The translations under genes and the position numbers were made by a program. The notes below the pieces were generated by a model. It saw only the letters and a program-made list of their open reading frames with translations. It was not told the origin of the DNA and ran no database searches. A stretch of DNA of 64,000 nt from Clostridia bacterium (GTDB lineage Bacteria > Bacillota > Clostridia > Lachnospirales > Lachnospiraceae). Below are positions 34,360 to 42,337 of this stretch, in pieces (positions within the stretch are counted from its first letter, which is position 1; each line of letters opens with the position of its first letter). The DNA lies in the NCBI GenBank assembly GCA_910576325.1, contig CAJTIM010000019.1, positions 29,058 to 93,057 of the forward strand, written 5' to 3'.

Positions 34360-34959
34360 ATGATCATACAAATCAGCGCAGGCCAAGGACCCTGCGAATG
34401 TCAGCTTGCGGTTGCAAAGCTGTACGAAGCACTGAAACGAGAATACAAAGATCTCACACTGCTGTCAAGCACCAAGGGCGCCAAAAAAGACTGTTTTGAT
34501 TCCCTCCGCTTCCGGACCGATCAAAATCTGAACCATCTGGAGGGCACGGTGCTGTGGATCTGCAAAAGCCCCTTCCGAAAGAATCACAAACGGAAAAACT
34601 GGTATGTAGACGTAAGCATCCTCCCGGAGCAGACGGAAATTGCAAAGGATGGGCAATACCGCATAGAAAAATTCCACTGCGGAGGTAAAGGCGGCCAGAA
34701 TGTAAATAAGGTTGAAACAGGCGTACGCATCATTCACCTCCCTACCGGCCTTACGGCAGAATCTACCGAGGAACGCAGCCAATTTCAAAACAAACAGCGC
34801 GCTCTTGCAAAACTGGCAGATAAATTAAACCGGCTGGAACAGGAACAGCAGGCCCGGCAGACCAACACCGCATGGCGGGAACATAACCGCATCATCCGCG
34901 GCAATCCGGTGCGTATCTATGAAGGAGAGCATTTCATACGTAAACAAAAAGCTCCCTAG
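34360..34959 (+). CDS. prfH: Peptide chain release factor-like protein PrfH
   Basis: 199 residues. Class I release-factor core with the catalytic GGQ in FHCGGKGGQNVNKVETGVR (about residues 107-125) and the basic C-terminal tail QNKQRALAKLADKLNRLEQE. It lacks the N-terminal and codon-recognition domains of PrfA/PrfB, as PrfH does. Paired with the RtcB ligase upstream; PrfH is thought to hydrolyse peptidyl-tRNA on ribosomes with a damaged decoding centre so that RtcB can reseal the rRNA. Family role is known from other bacteria, not shown here. Confidence 0.93.
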   Translation: MIIQISAGQGPCECQLAVAKLYEALKREYKDLTLLSSTKGAKKDCFDSLRFRTDQNLNHLEGTVLWICKSPFRKNHKRKNWYVDVSILPEQTEIAKDGQYRIEKFHCGGKGGQNVNKVETGVRIIHLPTGLTAESTEERSQFQNKQRALAKLADKLNRLEQEQQARQTNTAWREHNRIIRGNPVRIYEGEHFIRKQKAP

Positions 34960-35029
34960 AACGTATTTAAAAAATCATCTGCACCGCACATCTGACAGGA
35001 AGCATTTTCAAATGCGATCCGGCAGAAAT

Positions 35030-35122
35030 ATTTTTATACCATATTTTTATTAGATATTTATATCAGATATCTTTATACTATACCTTTATACAATATTTTT
35101 ATACTATCTTTATATCCTGACA
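35030..35122. repeat. AT-rich imperfect repeats upstream of the WYL gene
   Basis: Several TTTATACTAT-like repeats (TTTTTATACCATA, ATCTTTATACTATAC, ATTTTTATACTATC) occupy about 90 bases between prfH and the WYL promoter. Possibly a regulator binding array or simply low-complexity DNA. Confidence 0.3.
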
Positions 35123-35150
35123 TTGACTGTCAAGTTTTTTGCGCTATACT
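35123..35150 (+). promoter_or_regulatory. Promoter of the WYL regulator gene
   Basis: TTGACT (35123-35128), 16-base spacer, TATACT (35145-35150). Confidence 0.65.
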
Positions 35151-35278
35151 AAAAATAAAGTACTACAATCATTACCCAAGACGCTTATGCACGAATATTG
35201 TATTTCCAAATTACCAAAACGAATTACCTGCCGAAAACGGCATCCGTGTACGGACGCTTAGAAAACGAGGGAACACAT

Positions 35279-36169
35279 ATGCAGGAAAGCAGACTATTTC
35301 AAATTTTATATCACCTGCTGCAGCACGGCCGGGCGACAGCTCCCCAGCTTGCCGGGAAGTTTGAAGTGTCCGTGAGAACCATTTACCGCGACATTGATGC
35401 CTTGAGCAGCGCAGGCATTCCCGTTTATACGGAAGCAGGTCGAAATGGCGGTATTTATTTAATGGAGGACTTTGTTCTGGACCGCGCTCTGCTGTCCAGG
35501 CAGGAGAAACAGGAAATTCTCTCCGCCCTCCAAAGTCTGGCCGTGGTAGGCCATGATCCGGGTATCCTTGAAAAACTGTCCGGGCTTTTCCAGGTTTCTT
35601 CGGAAAACTGGTTTGAGGTGGACTTCTCCCGGTGGTGGGAACCGAAACGGCCGAATGATACCTTTACCCTGTTGAAATCAGCAATTCTCCGGTGCAAATG
35701 TGTACGAATTTCTTATGCAAACTCCTATGGAGCCTTAAGCCAGCGGACAGTGCATCCTTTAAAGCTGTCCTACAAGGGCGCGGCCTGGTATCTCAAGGCG
35801 TATTGCACCGGAAGGCAGGATTACCGTATCTTTAAGCTGAACCGTATTCTGGATTTGGAGGTTTTGGAGGAAGACTTTGTGCCCCATGCGTTTCCTGAAT
35901 CGGAGACAGGGTCGGATGCAGTCTGTACCCAGCTTACATTTCGTTTTCCAAAGGAGCTGGCATACCGGGTTTATGATGAATTTGACAGGGACTACGTTAC
36001 CCAGGAAGAAAACGGAGATCTCCTTGTGTCCGCTTATATGCCTGCGGACGCATGGCTGGTGAGCTTTCTTTTGTCCTTCGGGAATCAGGTGGATGTGATC
36101 GAGCCGGCCTATTTAAAGGAGATTTTGGCGGAGCAGGGGAAATTAATTTATGAAAAATTTAAAACCTGA
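35279..36169 (+). CDS. WYL-domain transcriptional regulator (YafY-like)
   Basis: 296 residues from ATG 35279 (GAGG upstream); the longer reading to 35198 adds an unrelated tail. N-terminal HTH_11: ATAPQLAGKFEVSVRTIYRD, then IDALSSAGIPVYTEAGRNGG (the usual GxxGG turn). WYL domain in the middle (YANSYGALSQRTVHPLKLSY, with AWYLKAYC in place of WYL) and a C-terminal WCX domain. Likely regulates the adjacent ClbS-like gene or itself. Confidence 0.9.
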   Translation: MQESRLFQILYHLLQHGRATAPQLAGKFEVSVRTIYRDIDALSSAGIPVYTEAGRNGGIYLMEDFVLDRALLSRQEKQEILSALQSLAVVGHDPGILEKLSGLFQVSSENWFEVDFSRWWEPKRPNDTFTLLKSAILRCKCVRISYANSYGALSQRTVHPLKLSYKGAAWYLKAYCTGRQDYRIFKLNRILDLEVLEEDFVPHAFPESETGSDAVCTQLTFRFPKELAYRVYDEFDRDYVTQEENGDLLVSAYMPADAWLVSFLLSFGNQVDVIEPAYLKEILAEQGKLIYEKFKT

Positions 36170-36368
36170 CATCAGATGTCAGTATTTTGGTTTTATACTG
36201 TGTTTAACAGTACACTTAACCTGTCTTATGAAAGTGCTGACGATCCGTCAATGCCCGCAGGAATGACTGTAAAGCGTACCTTCATGAACGAAAGTCCCTC
36301 CAACCCAAGGGGATGTATATGGGGGATATATATGGGGTACATACAATGTAAAAGAATGGAGAATCAAT

Positions 36369-36917
36369 ATGGGAAGACCAGCCACCAAATCAGATTTACT
36401 TACTGCCGCCGCTGTCAACTTTGAAAAATTAAACCAGCTTATTTCCTCACTCACCGAGGAGGAGCGAAACACTCCCTTTGACTTTTCCGGGGATGAGAAA
36501 AAGAAGGAAAACCACTGGAAACGCGACAAAAATCTCCGGGATATTTATATCCACCTCTATGAATGGCATCAGCTTCTTCTGCGCTTTGTGGCATCCAATG
36601 AAAACGGAGATCCGAAGCCCTTTATTCCCCGGCCTTATACCTGGAAAACCTATGGCGATATGAATCTGGCCCTCTGGAAAAGGCATCAGGATACGACCTT
36701 GGAAGATGCACGGGATATGTTTTATAAGTCTCATGAAGAAGTTCTTCGCCTGGCGGAGCGTTATTCCAATGAAGAGCTTTTCACAAAAGGCGTATACAAA
36801 TGGGTGGGCGGAAGCACCCTGGGTTCTTACTTTGTCAGTACCACATCCAGTCATTATGACTGGGCTATGAAAAAGCTGAAGGCTCACAAGAAGAATTGTA
36901 AAAATCAAACTGCATAA
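36369..36917 (+). CDS. ClbS/DfsB-family four-helix bundle protein
   Basis: 182 residues. Start MGRPATKSDLLTAA, the RDIYIHLYEWHQLLL segment, FIPRPYTWKTYGDMN and WVGGSTLGSYFVSTTSSHYD follow the DfsB/ClbS pattern; ClbS hydrolyses colibactin's cyclopropane, but most relatives have no known substrate. Lies 200 bases after the WYL regulator with no obvious promoter of its own between. Confidence 0.85.
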   Translation: MGRPATKSDLLTAAAVNFEKLNQLISSLTEEERNTPFDFSGDEKKKENHWKRDKNLRDIYIHLYEWHQLLLRFVASNENGDPKPFIPRPYTWKTYGDMNLALWKRHQDTTLEDARDMFYKSHEEVLRLAERYSNEELFTKGVYKWVGGSTLGSYFVSTTSSHYDWAMKKLKAHKKNCKNQTA

Positions 36918-36938
36918 TATTTCTATTATTTGTATACT

Positions 36939-36998
36939 TATCCGTACCCTTAGTGGACAAGGAGACACACGGTCCCTTGTCCACTGAGGGTACGGATA
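36939..36998. repeat. 60-bp palindromic hairpin (family E)
   Basis: TATCCGTACCCTTAGTGGAC and GTCCACTGAGGGTACGGATA arms with AAGG/CCTT pairing next to a 12-base loop, at the 3' end of the ClbS-like gene. May double as a terminator but lacks a T tail. The left arm recurs at 8029-8064. Confidence 0.7.
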
Positions 36999-37172
36999 CC
37001 CATAAAGAACCATCTGAAAGAGCTATATGTTAAGGTACTCCTTTGAATAAGTTATCAAGAGGCCGCTGCGGAATACGCCGTCCGTCATTTTGCAGCAGCC
37101 TCTTCCATATCTTGTTGTTCCTAAATCAATAGAGTTTTGATAGATCCTGCGGCTGATCTCATTTTTAATTTC
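36999..37172. other. Short spacer, no gene
   Basis: Convergent 3' ends of two genes; nothing clear. Confidence 0.3.
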
Positions 37173-37865
37173 TCACCTTCTCCACGGCCGCTTTCTCCCA
37201 AGCCATCCCTTTTCCCTCCAATACGCTGCATCCACCGGATTCCAACCGCTTTTTTGTGCCAGTCTCATAATGTAAAAATAACATTTTGTCTTGAAAGAGG
37301 GCTTCACCCTGCCGTGATTCCTTCGGATCTCCTGTGCCAGTGCGGTTGTCCTTGCATCAATGCGCCGTTTAATCCTTGGCTTGACCTTGGCCCAGGATAC
37401 CGCCGCAACACCTACGCCGTACCGGTAAGTCTTTGCAACACCCCAGAAAAAAGTACTGTCCGCCATATCCTTGTTGGTACTCCTCATCCCGCCCCCTGCG
37501 GCAGTTGAAATGCAGACAGCCTGCTTTCGGAACATCCGCTCCTCCGGACGGTGCACCATCCACCGATATCCGTAATGATCCAAAAAGCTCTTCATCGCTC
37601 CCGTCACATGATATACATACACCGGACTTGCCAGAATGATCACATCCGCACTGTCAATCGCTTCCGTAATGGGCTTCAAAGTCTCGTAATGCGGACACAT
37701 TGATTCCGATTTTTCAAAACACCTGGTGCATCCGATACAGAAAGCCCCGAAATCCCTGGGCAGGAAAAATTCCGTGATATCGCCCTCCAGCTTTTCCGCA
37801 AGCATTCTTGCAATGTGATAGGTGGAGCCTTTATGACTTTGGCCGTGTATTATAGTGATTTTCAT
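37173..37865 (-). CDS. Flavodoxin-fold NAD(P)H-dependent oxidoreductase with Cys motif
   Basis: 230 residues from ATG 37865, with AAGGAGA at six bases. IIHGQSHKGSTYHIARML is the FMN phosphate-binding loop, CIGCTRCFEKSESMCPH has the CxxCx7C layout of iron-sulfur flavoproteins, and LASPVYVYHVTGAMKSFLDH is the second FMN site. The C-terminal 100 residues are basic. Possibly an Fe-S flavoprotein; substrate unknown. Converges with the ClbS-like gene. Confidence 0.85.
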   Translation of the reverse strand: MKITIIHGQSHKGSTYHIARMLAEKLEGDITEFFLPRDFGAFCIGCTRCFEKSESMCPHYETLKPITEAIDSADVIILASPVYVYHVTGAMKSFLDHYGYRWMVHRPEERMFRKQAVCISTAAGGGMRSTNKDMADSTFFWGVAKTYRYGVGVAAVSWAKVKPRIKRRIDARTTALAQEIRRNHGRVKPSFKTKCYFYIMRLAQKSGWNPVDAAYWREKGWLGRKRPWRR

Positions 37866-37939
37866 TGTTACTCTCCTTGTTGATTTTTCTTCCGTTCTCC
37901 CGGCTTCAAGATGACAATCTCCGCTCAAATTATCACTTC

Positions 37940-38257
37940 TCATGCCTTCACAATCTTCAAATCATACCCCAAAGCTTTGACCATACTATAAAACAGCTTC
38001 AAAGACGGACTGTGCTCCTTATTCTCTATGCGGGAAATCGCCTGCTGCTTATTCCCTGTCAGCTTTGCCAGCTGGCTCTGAGACATTTTCTGTGCTTTTC
38101 GCAGACGGATGATTTCATCAATCAGCTCCTTCTCTTTGTCATAAGCAGTAAATGTCGGCACCGGCATATCTTCCTTTTGTACCAAAGGAATCTCTCCTCT
38201 TTCGATCTCAGCCGCCTCCAACAGCCCCTGGATGGTATTGTCAAAAAAATCGCCCAT
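37940..38257 (-). CDS. XRE-type antitoxin (HigA-like)
   Basis: 105 residues; C-terminal helix-turn-helix (IRLRKAQKMSQSQLAKLTGN, SRIENKEHSPSLKLFYSMVK). Downstream of and in line with a RelE/HigB-type toxin gene whose coding sequence is damaged, the usual toxin-antitoxin order for HigBA. It looks intact. It probably represses its own promoter. Confidence 0.82.
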   Translation of the reverse strand: MGDFFDNTIQGLLEAAEIERGEIPLVQKEDMPVPTFTAYDKEKELIDEIIRLRKAQKMSQSQLAKLTGNKQQAISRIENKEHSPSLKLFYSMVKALGYDLKIVKA

Positions 38258-38260
38258 GAA

Positions 38261-38475
38261 CTATCCCTCCTTCAAAATTTTTACCGCGGCTTTAAATGCC
38301 TTTTTCTCATCCTCCGTCAAATCATCTTTCTTATACCGCCTGTTCCCTGGATCGTATCACCGGTCTTCGGATTCCGTAATAATGCATTCTCCAATTCTCT
38401 TAAATTTTCATCAGTCAAGCCTAACTCCTTCCATCTGTTGGTAAATATCGGAACTTCTATAAAAGTCCTTTTCAT
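38261..38475 (-). pseudogene. RelE/HigB-type toxin with internal deletion
   Basis: Start MKRTFIEVPIFTNRWKELGL and LENALLRNPKTGDTIQGTGG are typical of the toxin N-terminal half. The frame then stops at TGA after IRKMI, while the family C-terminus (DDLTEDEKKAFKAAVKILKE) continues in another frame to TAG 38261-38263. About 30 central residues that hold part of the RNase active site are missing. The antitoxin starts four bases after. Toxin is therefore inactive. Confidence 0.78.
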
Positions 38476-38491
38476 ACGCTCTAATTCCTTT

Positions 38492-38657
38492 CTAGTAGTC
38501 CGTATCGGAAATCCTTGTGCATATTTCCGGTCTATTTCTCCGATAGCACAGGTCAAAAAGCCTCGCCGTAGCACCACTACGTCTGCGTTTTTTGACCTGC
38601 ACTCTCGGAAAAATATCCTCAGAAATATGCACAAGGATTTCCAGTACGGACTACTAG
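38492..38657. repeat. Palindromic repeat family C, long copy (166 bp)
   Basis: Ends CTAGTAGTCCGTATCGGAAA and (reverse complement) TTTCCAGTACGGACTACTAG, with further pairing (CCTTGTGCATATTTC/GAAATATGCACAAGG) and an inner stem AGGTCAAAAA/TTTTTTGACCT. It begins seven bases upstream of the toxin Shine-Dalgarno (GGAATTAG). A 52-base deletion derivative lies at 50076-50127. Confidence 0.85.
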
Positions 38658-38831
38658 TTTTATAGTATACAACATTTTTGTTGTAATATCAATAAGTTTT
38701 TTCATAAAATGGGTAAATCAGCAGAAAACAACTGACAGATAAACCAAGAATCGTAAATAGAAAATCAAAGCCCCCGAGGGGAATCAAAAATCTCAATGAA
38801 TCAAACGCAATTACGCAGATAACACCAAAAG
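38658..38831. other. Non-coding spacer with a doubtful short ORF
   Basis: A 71-residue frame (38689-38904, minus) with one hydrophobic stretch crosses the terminator; I do not call it a gene. Confidence 0.3.
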
Positions 38832-38860
38832 AAGGACACCCCACCTCACGGGGTATCCTT
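38832..38860 (-). terminator. Terminator of the CODH/ACS operon
   Basis: AAGGACACCCC / GGGGTATCCTT stem; on the minus strand it is followed by CTTCTTTTGG. It lies 82 bases past the acsE stop. Confidence 0.65.
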
Positions 38861-38941
38861 CTTTCGTACAGCTTACGCCTCTTATCAAACCAATCTAAAA
38901 CCAATACCAGGAAAACGATCTAAAACTTAATTTTCCTTGTA

Positions 38942-39730
38942 CTAGATCTCCAGATAAGAATCCGCATAAAGATTATTATTCTTAATAATATCACAGGACT
39001 TAATGGTCTCCATCAACCGCAGATCATTGGGGTTTACAATAGCGGAGGTCAGACCGTTCATCATAGCCATAGCAACCATAGCAGAGTCCATAATCGGACG
39101 AATGTGCTTGGGCATACCATTGGAGTTGTTGGACAGGCCGCCGGTGCTCTGCATACCCATATCGGAGATCATCTTAATAAACTCCAAAACCTGCATCTGC
39201 TTATCCTGCATACCCTTGATAACCAGGAACAGCGGGTCAAACCACATATCCTCGTCAACAGCCATGCCATGCTCCATGCCGCGCTCCATCATGGTCTGCA
39301 TATACATCATACGCTCGTCATTATCCTTGGCAATACCCTCGCCGTTGCAAAGAGCGATTACAATCGCATCATTGGCTGCTGCCAGGTCAATGTACTCGAT
39401 TCTGCCTGCTGCGTCAGCAGAGTTTACAATCGGCTTTCCCTTGGAACGATTATAAACGGAAATACCGGCCTCGATAGCTGCCACATTGGAGGTATCCAGT
39501 GCCAGAGGAACATTATCAAAATTGCCCTGCAAAAGCTCAACGGCCCACTTCATCAGCTCCGGTCCGTCATTCTCAGCCGGTCCGATGTTTACATCCAGAT
39601 AGGTTGCGCCTGCATCCAGCTGCTGCTTTGCACGCTTTAAGATCGGCTCCGGATCTCTCTCTGTAAATGCACGGTTAATTGCCGGTGCTGTTGTAGAAAG
39701 TCTCTCGCCAATAACAACAAATTTTGCCAT
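38942..39730 (-). CDS. acsE: Methyltetrahydrofolate:corrinoid/iron-sulfur protein methyltransferase AcsE
   Basis: Transfers the N5-methyl of CH3-THF to cob(I)amide of AcsCD in the Wood-Ljungdahl pathway. 262 residues from ATG 39730 (AAGGAG upstream), the normal AcsE length; the reading to 39772 adds a non-homologous tail. Pterin-binding (TIM-barrel) features: IGERLSTTAPAINRAF, GATYLDVNIGPAENDGPE, PLALDTSNV, KPIVNSADA and the late NNSNGMPKH loop. It is the last gene of the operon, 198 bases after acsC, a gap containing GC-rich stems but no gene. Confidence 0.96.
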   Translation of the reverse strand: MAKFVVIGERLSTTAPAINRAFTERDPEPILKRAKQQLDAGATYLDVNIGPAENDGPELMKWAVELLQGNFDNVPLALDTSNVAAIEAGISVYNRSKGKPIVNSADAAGRIEYIDLAAANDAIVIALCNGEGIAKDNDERMMYMQTMMERGMEHGMAVDEDMWFDPLFLVIKGMQDKQMQVLEFIKMISDMGMQSTGGLSNNSNGMPKHIRPIMDSAMVAMAMMNGLTSAIVNPNDLRLMETIKSCDIIKNNNLYADSYLEI

Positions 39731-39928
39731 AGTTCTTCTCCTTTTTTCGGGCTGACAGCCGCCCGGAAGCAAATCCGGGCAGCTCCATCCCGTCCTATTT
39801 TCATTAAAATCATATTATAAGCGTCAAGCCCGGAAGCTTCCCTCCAAGCTTGACCATCACAGTTACTTTCAGTATACGTTCAGCCACACCGCTTGTAAAA
39901 CCTCACCTACGATGTTCCAAACTATATC

Positions 39929-41281
39929 TTAGATCTCGCCGTTAGCCTGCATGTCCTTTAAGAACTTCACAAGCTGAACTGCCTCGTTGGGCGCTACGAT
40001 TACTTCCCATCCCGGAAGCTTCGCCTCAATATCGCCCTTCAGAACAGCTACCTTACCGGGAATGATAAGCTTTCTGCTCTTTACCTTCGGCTCCACGTTC
40101 TCAATGATGAACTTGGAAACAGAGGTAGAGGACAGCTTGCCTGCCGCCCATGCGGTCAGTACGGAAAGTCCGCCTGCATCGCTGATTACCAGGTTACAGG
40201 GAACGCCGGAGCGCTCCAGCTCGCCGGATACAACGAAGTAGGTCAGAGCAAAATCAACGGTAGTCAGACATACGGAATTTTCATCCGCGCCGTTGAGGGC
40301 ATAGATGCCCGGCTCCACCTTCATGGGCTTCTGCGGATCGGTAAATACGTTCTGACGCAGGCCGTAAAGCGGAAGCGCCTGTGCATAGTTCATGCTCTCC
40401 ATTACAATTACGGAACCATATTTCACGGTAAACAGGGAAGCCAAAGCTGCCTGCATAACGGAATCTCCGGGAGCCAGAGCGCCCACATTTACGATGGAGG
40501 GATAACCAAAGGTACGATCCGTATTCTTCAGAGCCGCCCGGCGAATCTGAACGGTAGTAGCAAATGCATCCTTAACGGAAGCCGTTCCTACATTCAGAAC
40601 CAGGTTCTTGTTGCCAAGCTTCTCAATGGCAGCAACGGTATCATACAGCTCGTTGATGTCCGCACCGCGAACACCCAGAACCACGCCTGCCTCAGTTGCC
40701 AGCTTGCTCATTGCCTCGTAGTTGGAAGCGTCAGCGCCGTCTAAGATAGGCTTGCTGTCCTTGCATACGTCCAGAGCGGCCTTAGCCACATCTACGTTGG
40801 TGCAGTTCAGAACCAGAGTCTTTCCGCTCTCCGCCGCCTTCTTTACGAACTCTGCGTAGCCTTCCGGTGTGCAGCCGCCGCAGTAATCCAGATACAGCAT
40901 CTCCACGTGCATACGCTCGCCGATACGGTCATAGTCTACGGCCTTAGCCGCCTCAAGCTTGGCGTCCATATTTTCCTCGCAGCAGGAAATGGAAACCGCA
41001 TAGCGGGATTTGCTCACATATGTTTTCTCGTGACGGAACAGCACAGTCTCGCCGCCCAGTGTGTACTCTGCGTCGCCGGTACCTGCCTTGATGGTCTTCA
41101 TAGGCGGTGCGGTAGCCTCGGAAAGCGTTGCCAGTGCGTCGTCGGACATGTGGGGACACTTGGTAATGTCAACCGCGCCCTGTGCCACCTTCATAGCAAA
41201 TGCCATACAGGTAGGACTTCCACACTCCTTACAGTTTGTCTTCGGTGTTAATTTAAAAATGTCTAAGCCTTTTAATGCCAT
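39929..41281 (-). CDS. acsC: Corrinoid/iron-sulfur protein large subunit AcsC (CFeSP gamma)
   Basis: Binds the [4Fe-4S] cluster that reactivates cobalt, and the corrinoid with AcsD. 450 residues. N-terminal cluster motif CKECGSPTCMAFAMKVAQG then KCPHMS (Cys at about 18, 21, 26, 42 by spacing); TIM barrel in the middle; C-terminal cobalamin-binding domain with SDAGGLSVLTAWAAGKLSS. GGAGGAG precedes ATG. It follows acsD by 24 bases. Receives methyl from AcsE and passes it to AcsB. Confidence 0.96.
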   Translation of the reverse strand: MALKGLDIFKLTPKTNCKECGSPTCMAFAMKVAQGAVDITKCPHMSDDALATLSEATAPPMKTIKAGTGDAEYTLGGETVLFRHEKTYVSKSRYAVSISCCEENMDAKLEAAKAVDYDRIGERMHVEMLYLDYCGGCTPEGYAEFVKKAAESGKTLVLNCTNVDVAKAALDVCKDSKPILDGADASNYEAMSKLATEAGVVLGVRGADINELYDTVAAIEKLGNKNLVLNVGTASVKDAFATTVQIRRAALKNTDRTFGYPSIVNVGALAPGDSVMQAALASLFTVKYGSVIVMESMNYAQALPLYGLRQNVFTDPQKPMKVEPGIYALNGADENSVCLTTVDFALTYFVVSGELERSGVPCNLVISDAGGLSVLTAWAAGKLSSTSVSKFIIENVEPKVKSRKLIIPGKVAVLKGDIEAKLPGWEVIVAPNEAVQLVKFLKDMQANGEI

Positions 41282-41305
41282 AGTAATTTCTCCTCCTTCC
41301 CTCGA

Positions 41306-42247
41306 TTAAACCAGTTCTTTGATTAATTTCGAAATCGTTGCAACCGATGTGGGATGTTTCAAAATTACGGCATTGGAACCAGACGCCAGTACTGCTGCAG
41401 CCGTTTCTACTTCCATATCGATACCACGCTCTTCCTGGGAACCCCATTCCGGCATGTCAGCCTCGGAAGCCATAGCCTCCTTCACGCTCCATGCTTCTTC
41501 CGCAACGGGAGTGATGATAGGCATCTGAAGCTGTGCGTCGTTCTGGGACAGAGCCGCTGCCTTGATACGATCCATTGTGGATACCACATACTCAAAGCCG
41601 TAGCCTGCTGCTGCGGAACCTACGTTCATCACAACATTTGCCTGATCTACGCCAAGCTGTCCGATAAGTACGTTAAGCTGCTTTGCAAGGTTGATATCTA
41701 CGGCGGACTCTGCGCCTACCTTCTGATTGTAAGCCAGTCCTGCAGCGGCGGCTACGCCCTTGTAGTTCTCTTCTCTTGCAGATAAAATAAGTACGTTCTT
41801 TCCCTGGAGAGCCTCAGCAACCTTGGCAAACAGCTCTGCGTCCTTCTCCACGTGCTTGCAGCCCTCGATCACAAGGGGAGCTGTGACAGCGTCGCCCACT
41901 TCCTTTGCGATGGCAACACAATCCTCCACGGACTTGTTCTCGCCGTTGGGGTCCGCACCCTCAAAACGAAGTACAACAAAGTCTGCGCCCGGCATCTCCT
42001 CAGCCTTCTTTGCAATCTCCGCAAAGCTTGTGCATCCGTTGTAGTAGTCCTTGATCCCTGCAGGCTCATTTTCCAGACCCATATCCGTAATCATAACTCC
42101 TACCTTGGGTGCGTTCTCGATTGGCGCGTCAAATGTGTAGAAAGGCAGTACATTCTCTCCGCCAAGCTTTACTGCTTTGTCGCCGGTACCGATCTCTACG
42201 GTACGGATAGCAGCGTTAAACTTTCCTGATTTTCCATTAAACGGCAT
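41306..42247 (-). CDS. acsD: Corrinoid/iron-sulfur protein small subunit AcsD (CFeSP delta)
   Basis: 313-residue TIM-barrel partner of AcsC. Family sequence blocks: KAVKLGGENVLPFYTFDAPI, NGCTSFAEIAKKAEEMPGAD and AAGYGFEYVVSTMDRIKAAA. AAGGAGG precedes ATG by nine bases. Follows acsB by 90 bases. Confidence 0.96.
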   Translation of the reverse strand: MPFNGKSGKFNAAIRTVEIGTGDKAVKLGGENVLPFYTFDAPIENAPKVGVMITDMGLENEPAGIKDYYNGCTSFAEIAKKAEEMPGADFVVLRFEGADPNGENKSVEDCVAIAKEVGDAVTAPLVIEGCKHVEKDAELFAKVAEALQGKNVLILSAREENYKGVAAAAGLAYNQKVGAESAVDINLAKQLNVLIGQLGVDQANVVMNVGSAAAGYGFEYVVSTMDRIKAAALSQNDAQLQMPIITPVAEEAWSVKEAMASEADMPEWGSQEERGIDMEVETAAAVLASGSNAVILKHPTSVATISKLIKELV

Positions 42248-42337
42248 TTCTTAGTTACCTCCTTTATCTTTTACACGGTTTTAAGCATAGGGTCTTGCCT
42301 CCCTATGCTTAAAACCTAAATGCTAACACATATTATA

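Noticed and set aside
38689..38904. 71-residue membrane-like ORF
   Set aside because: It spans the operon terminator, has no Shine-Dalgarno and no recognisable family.
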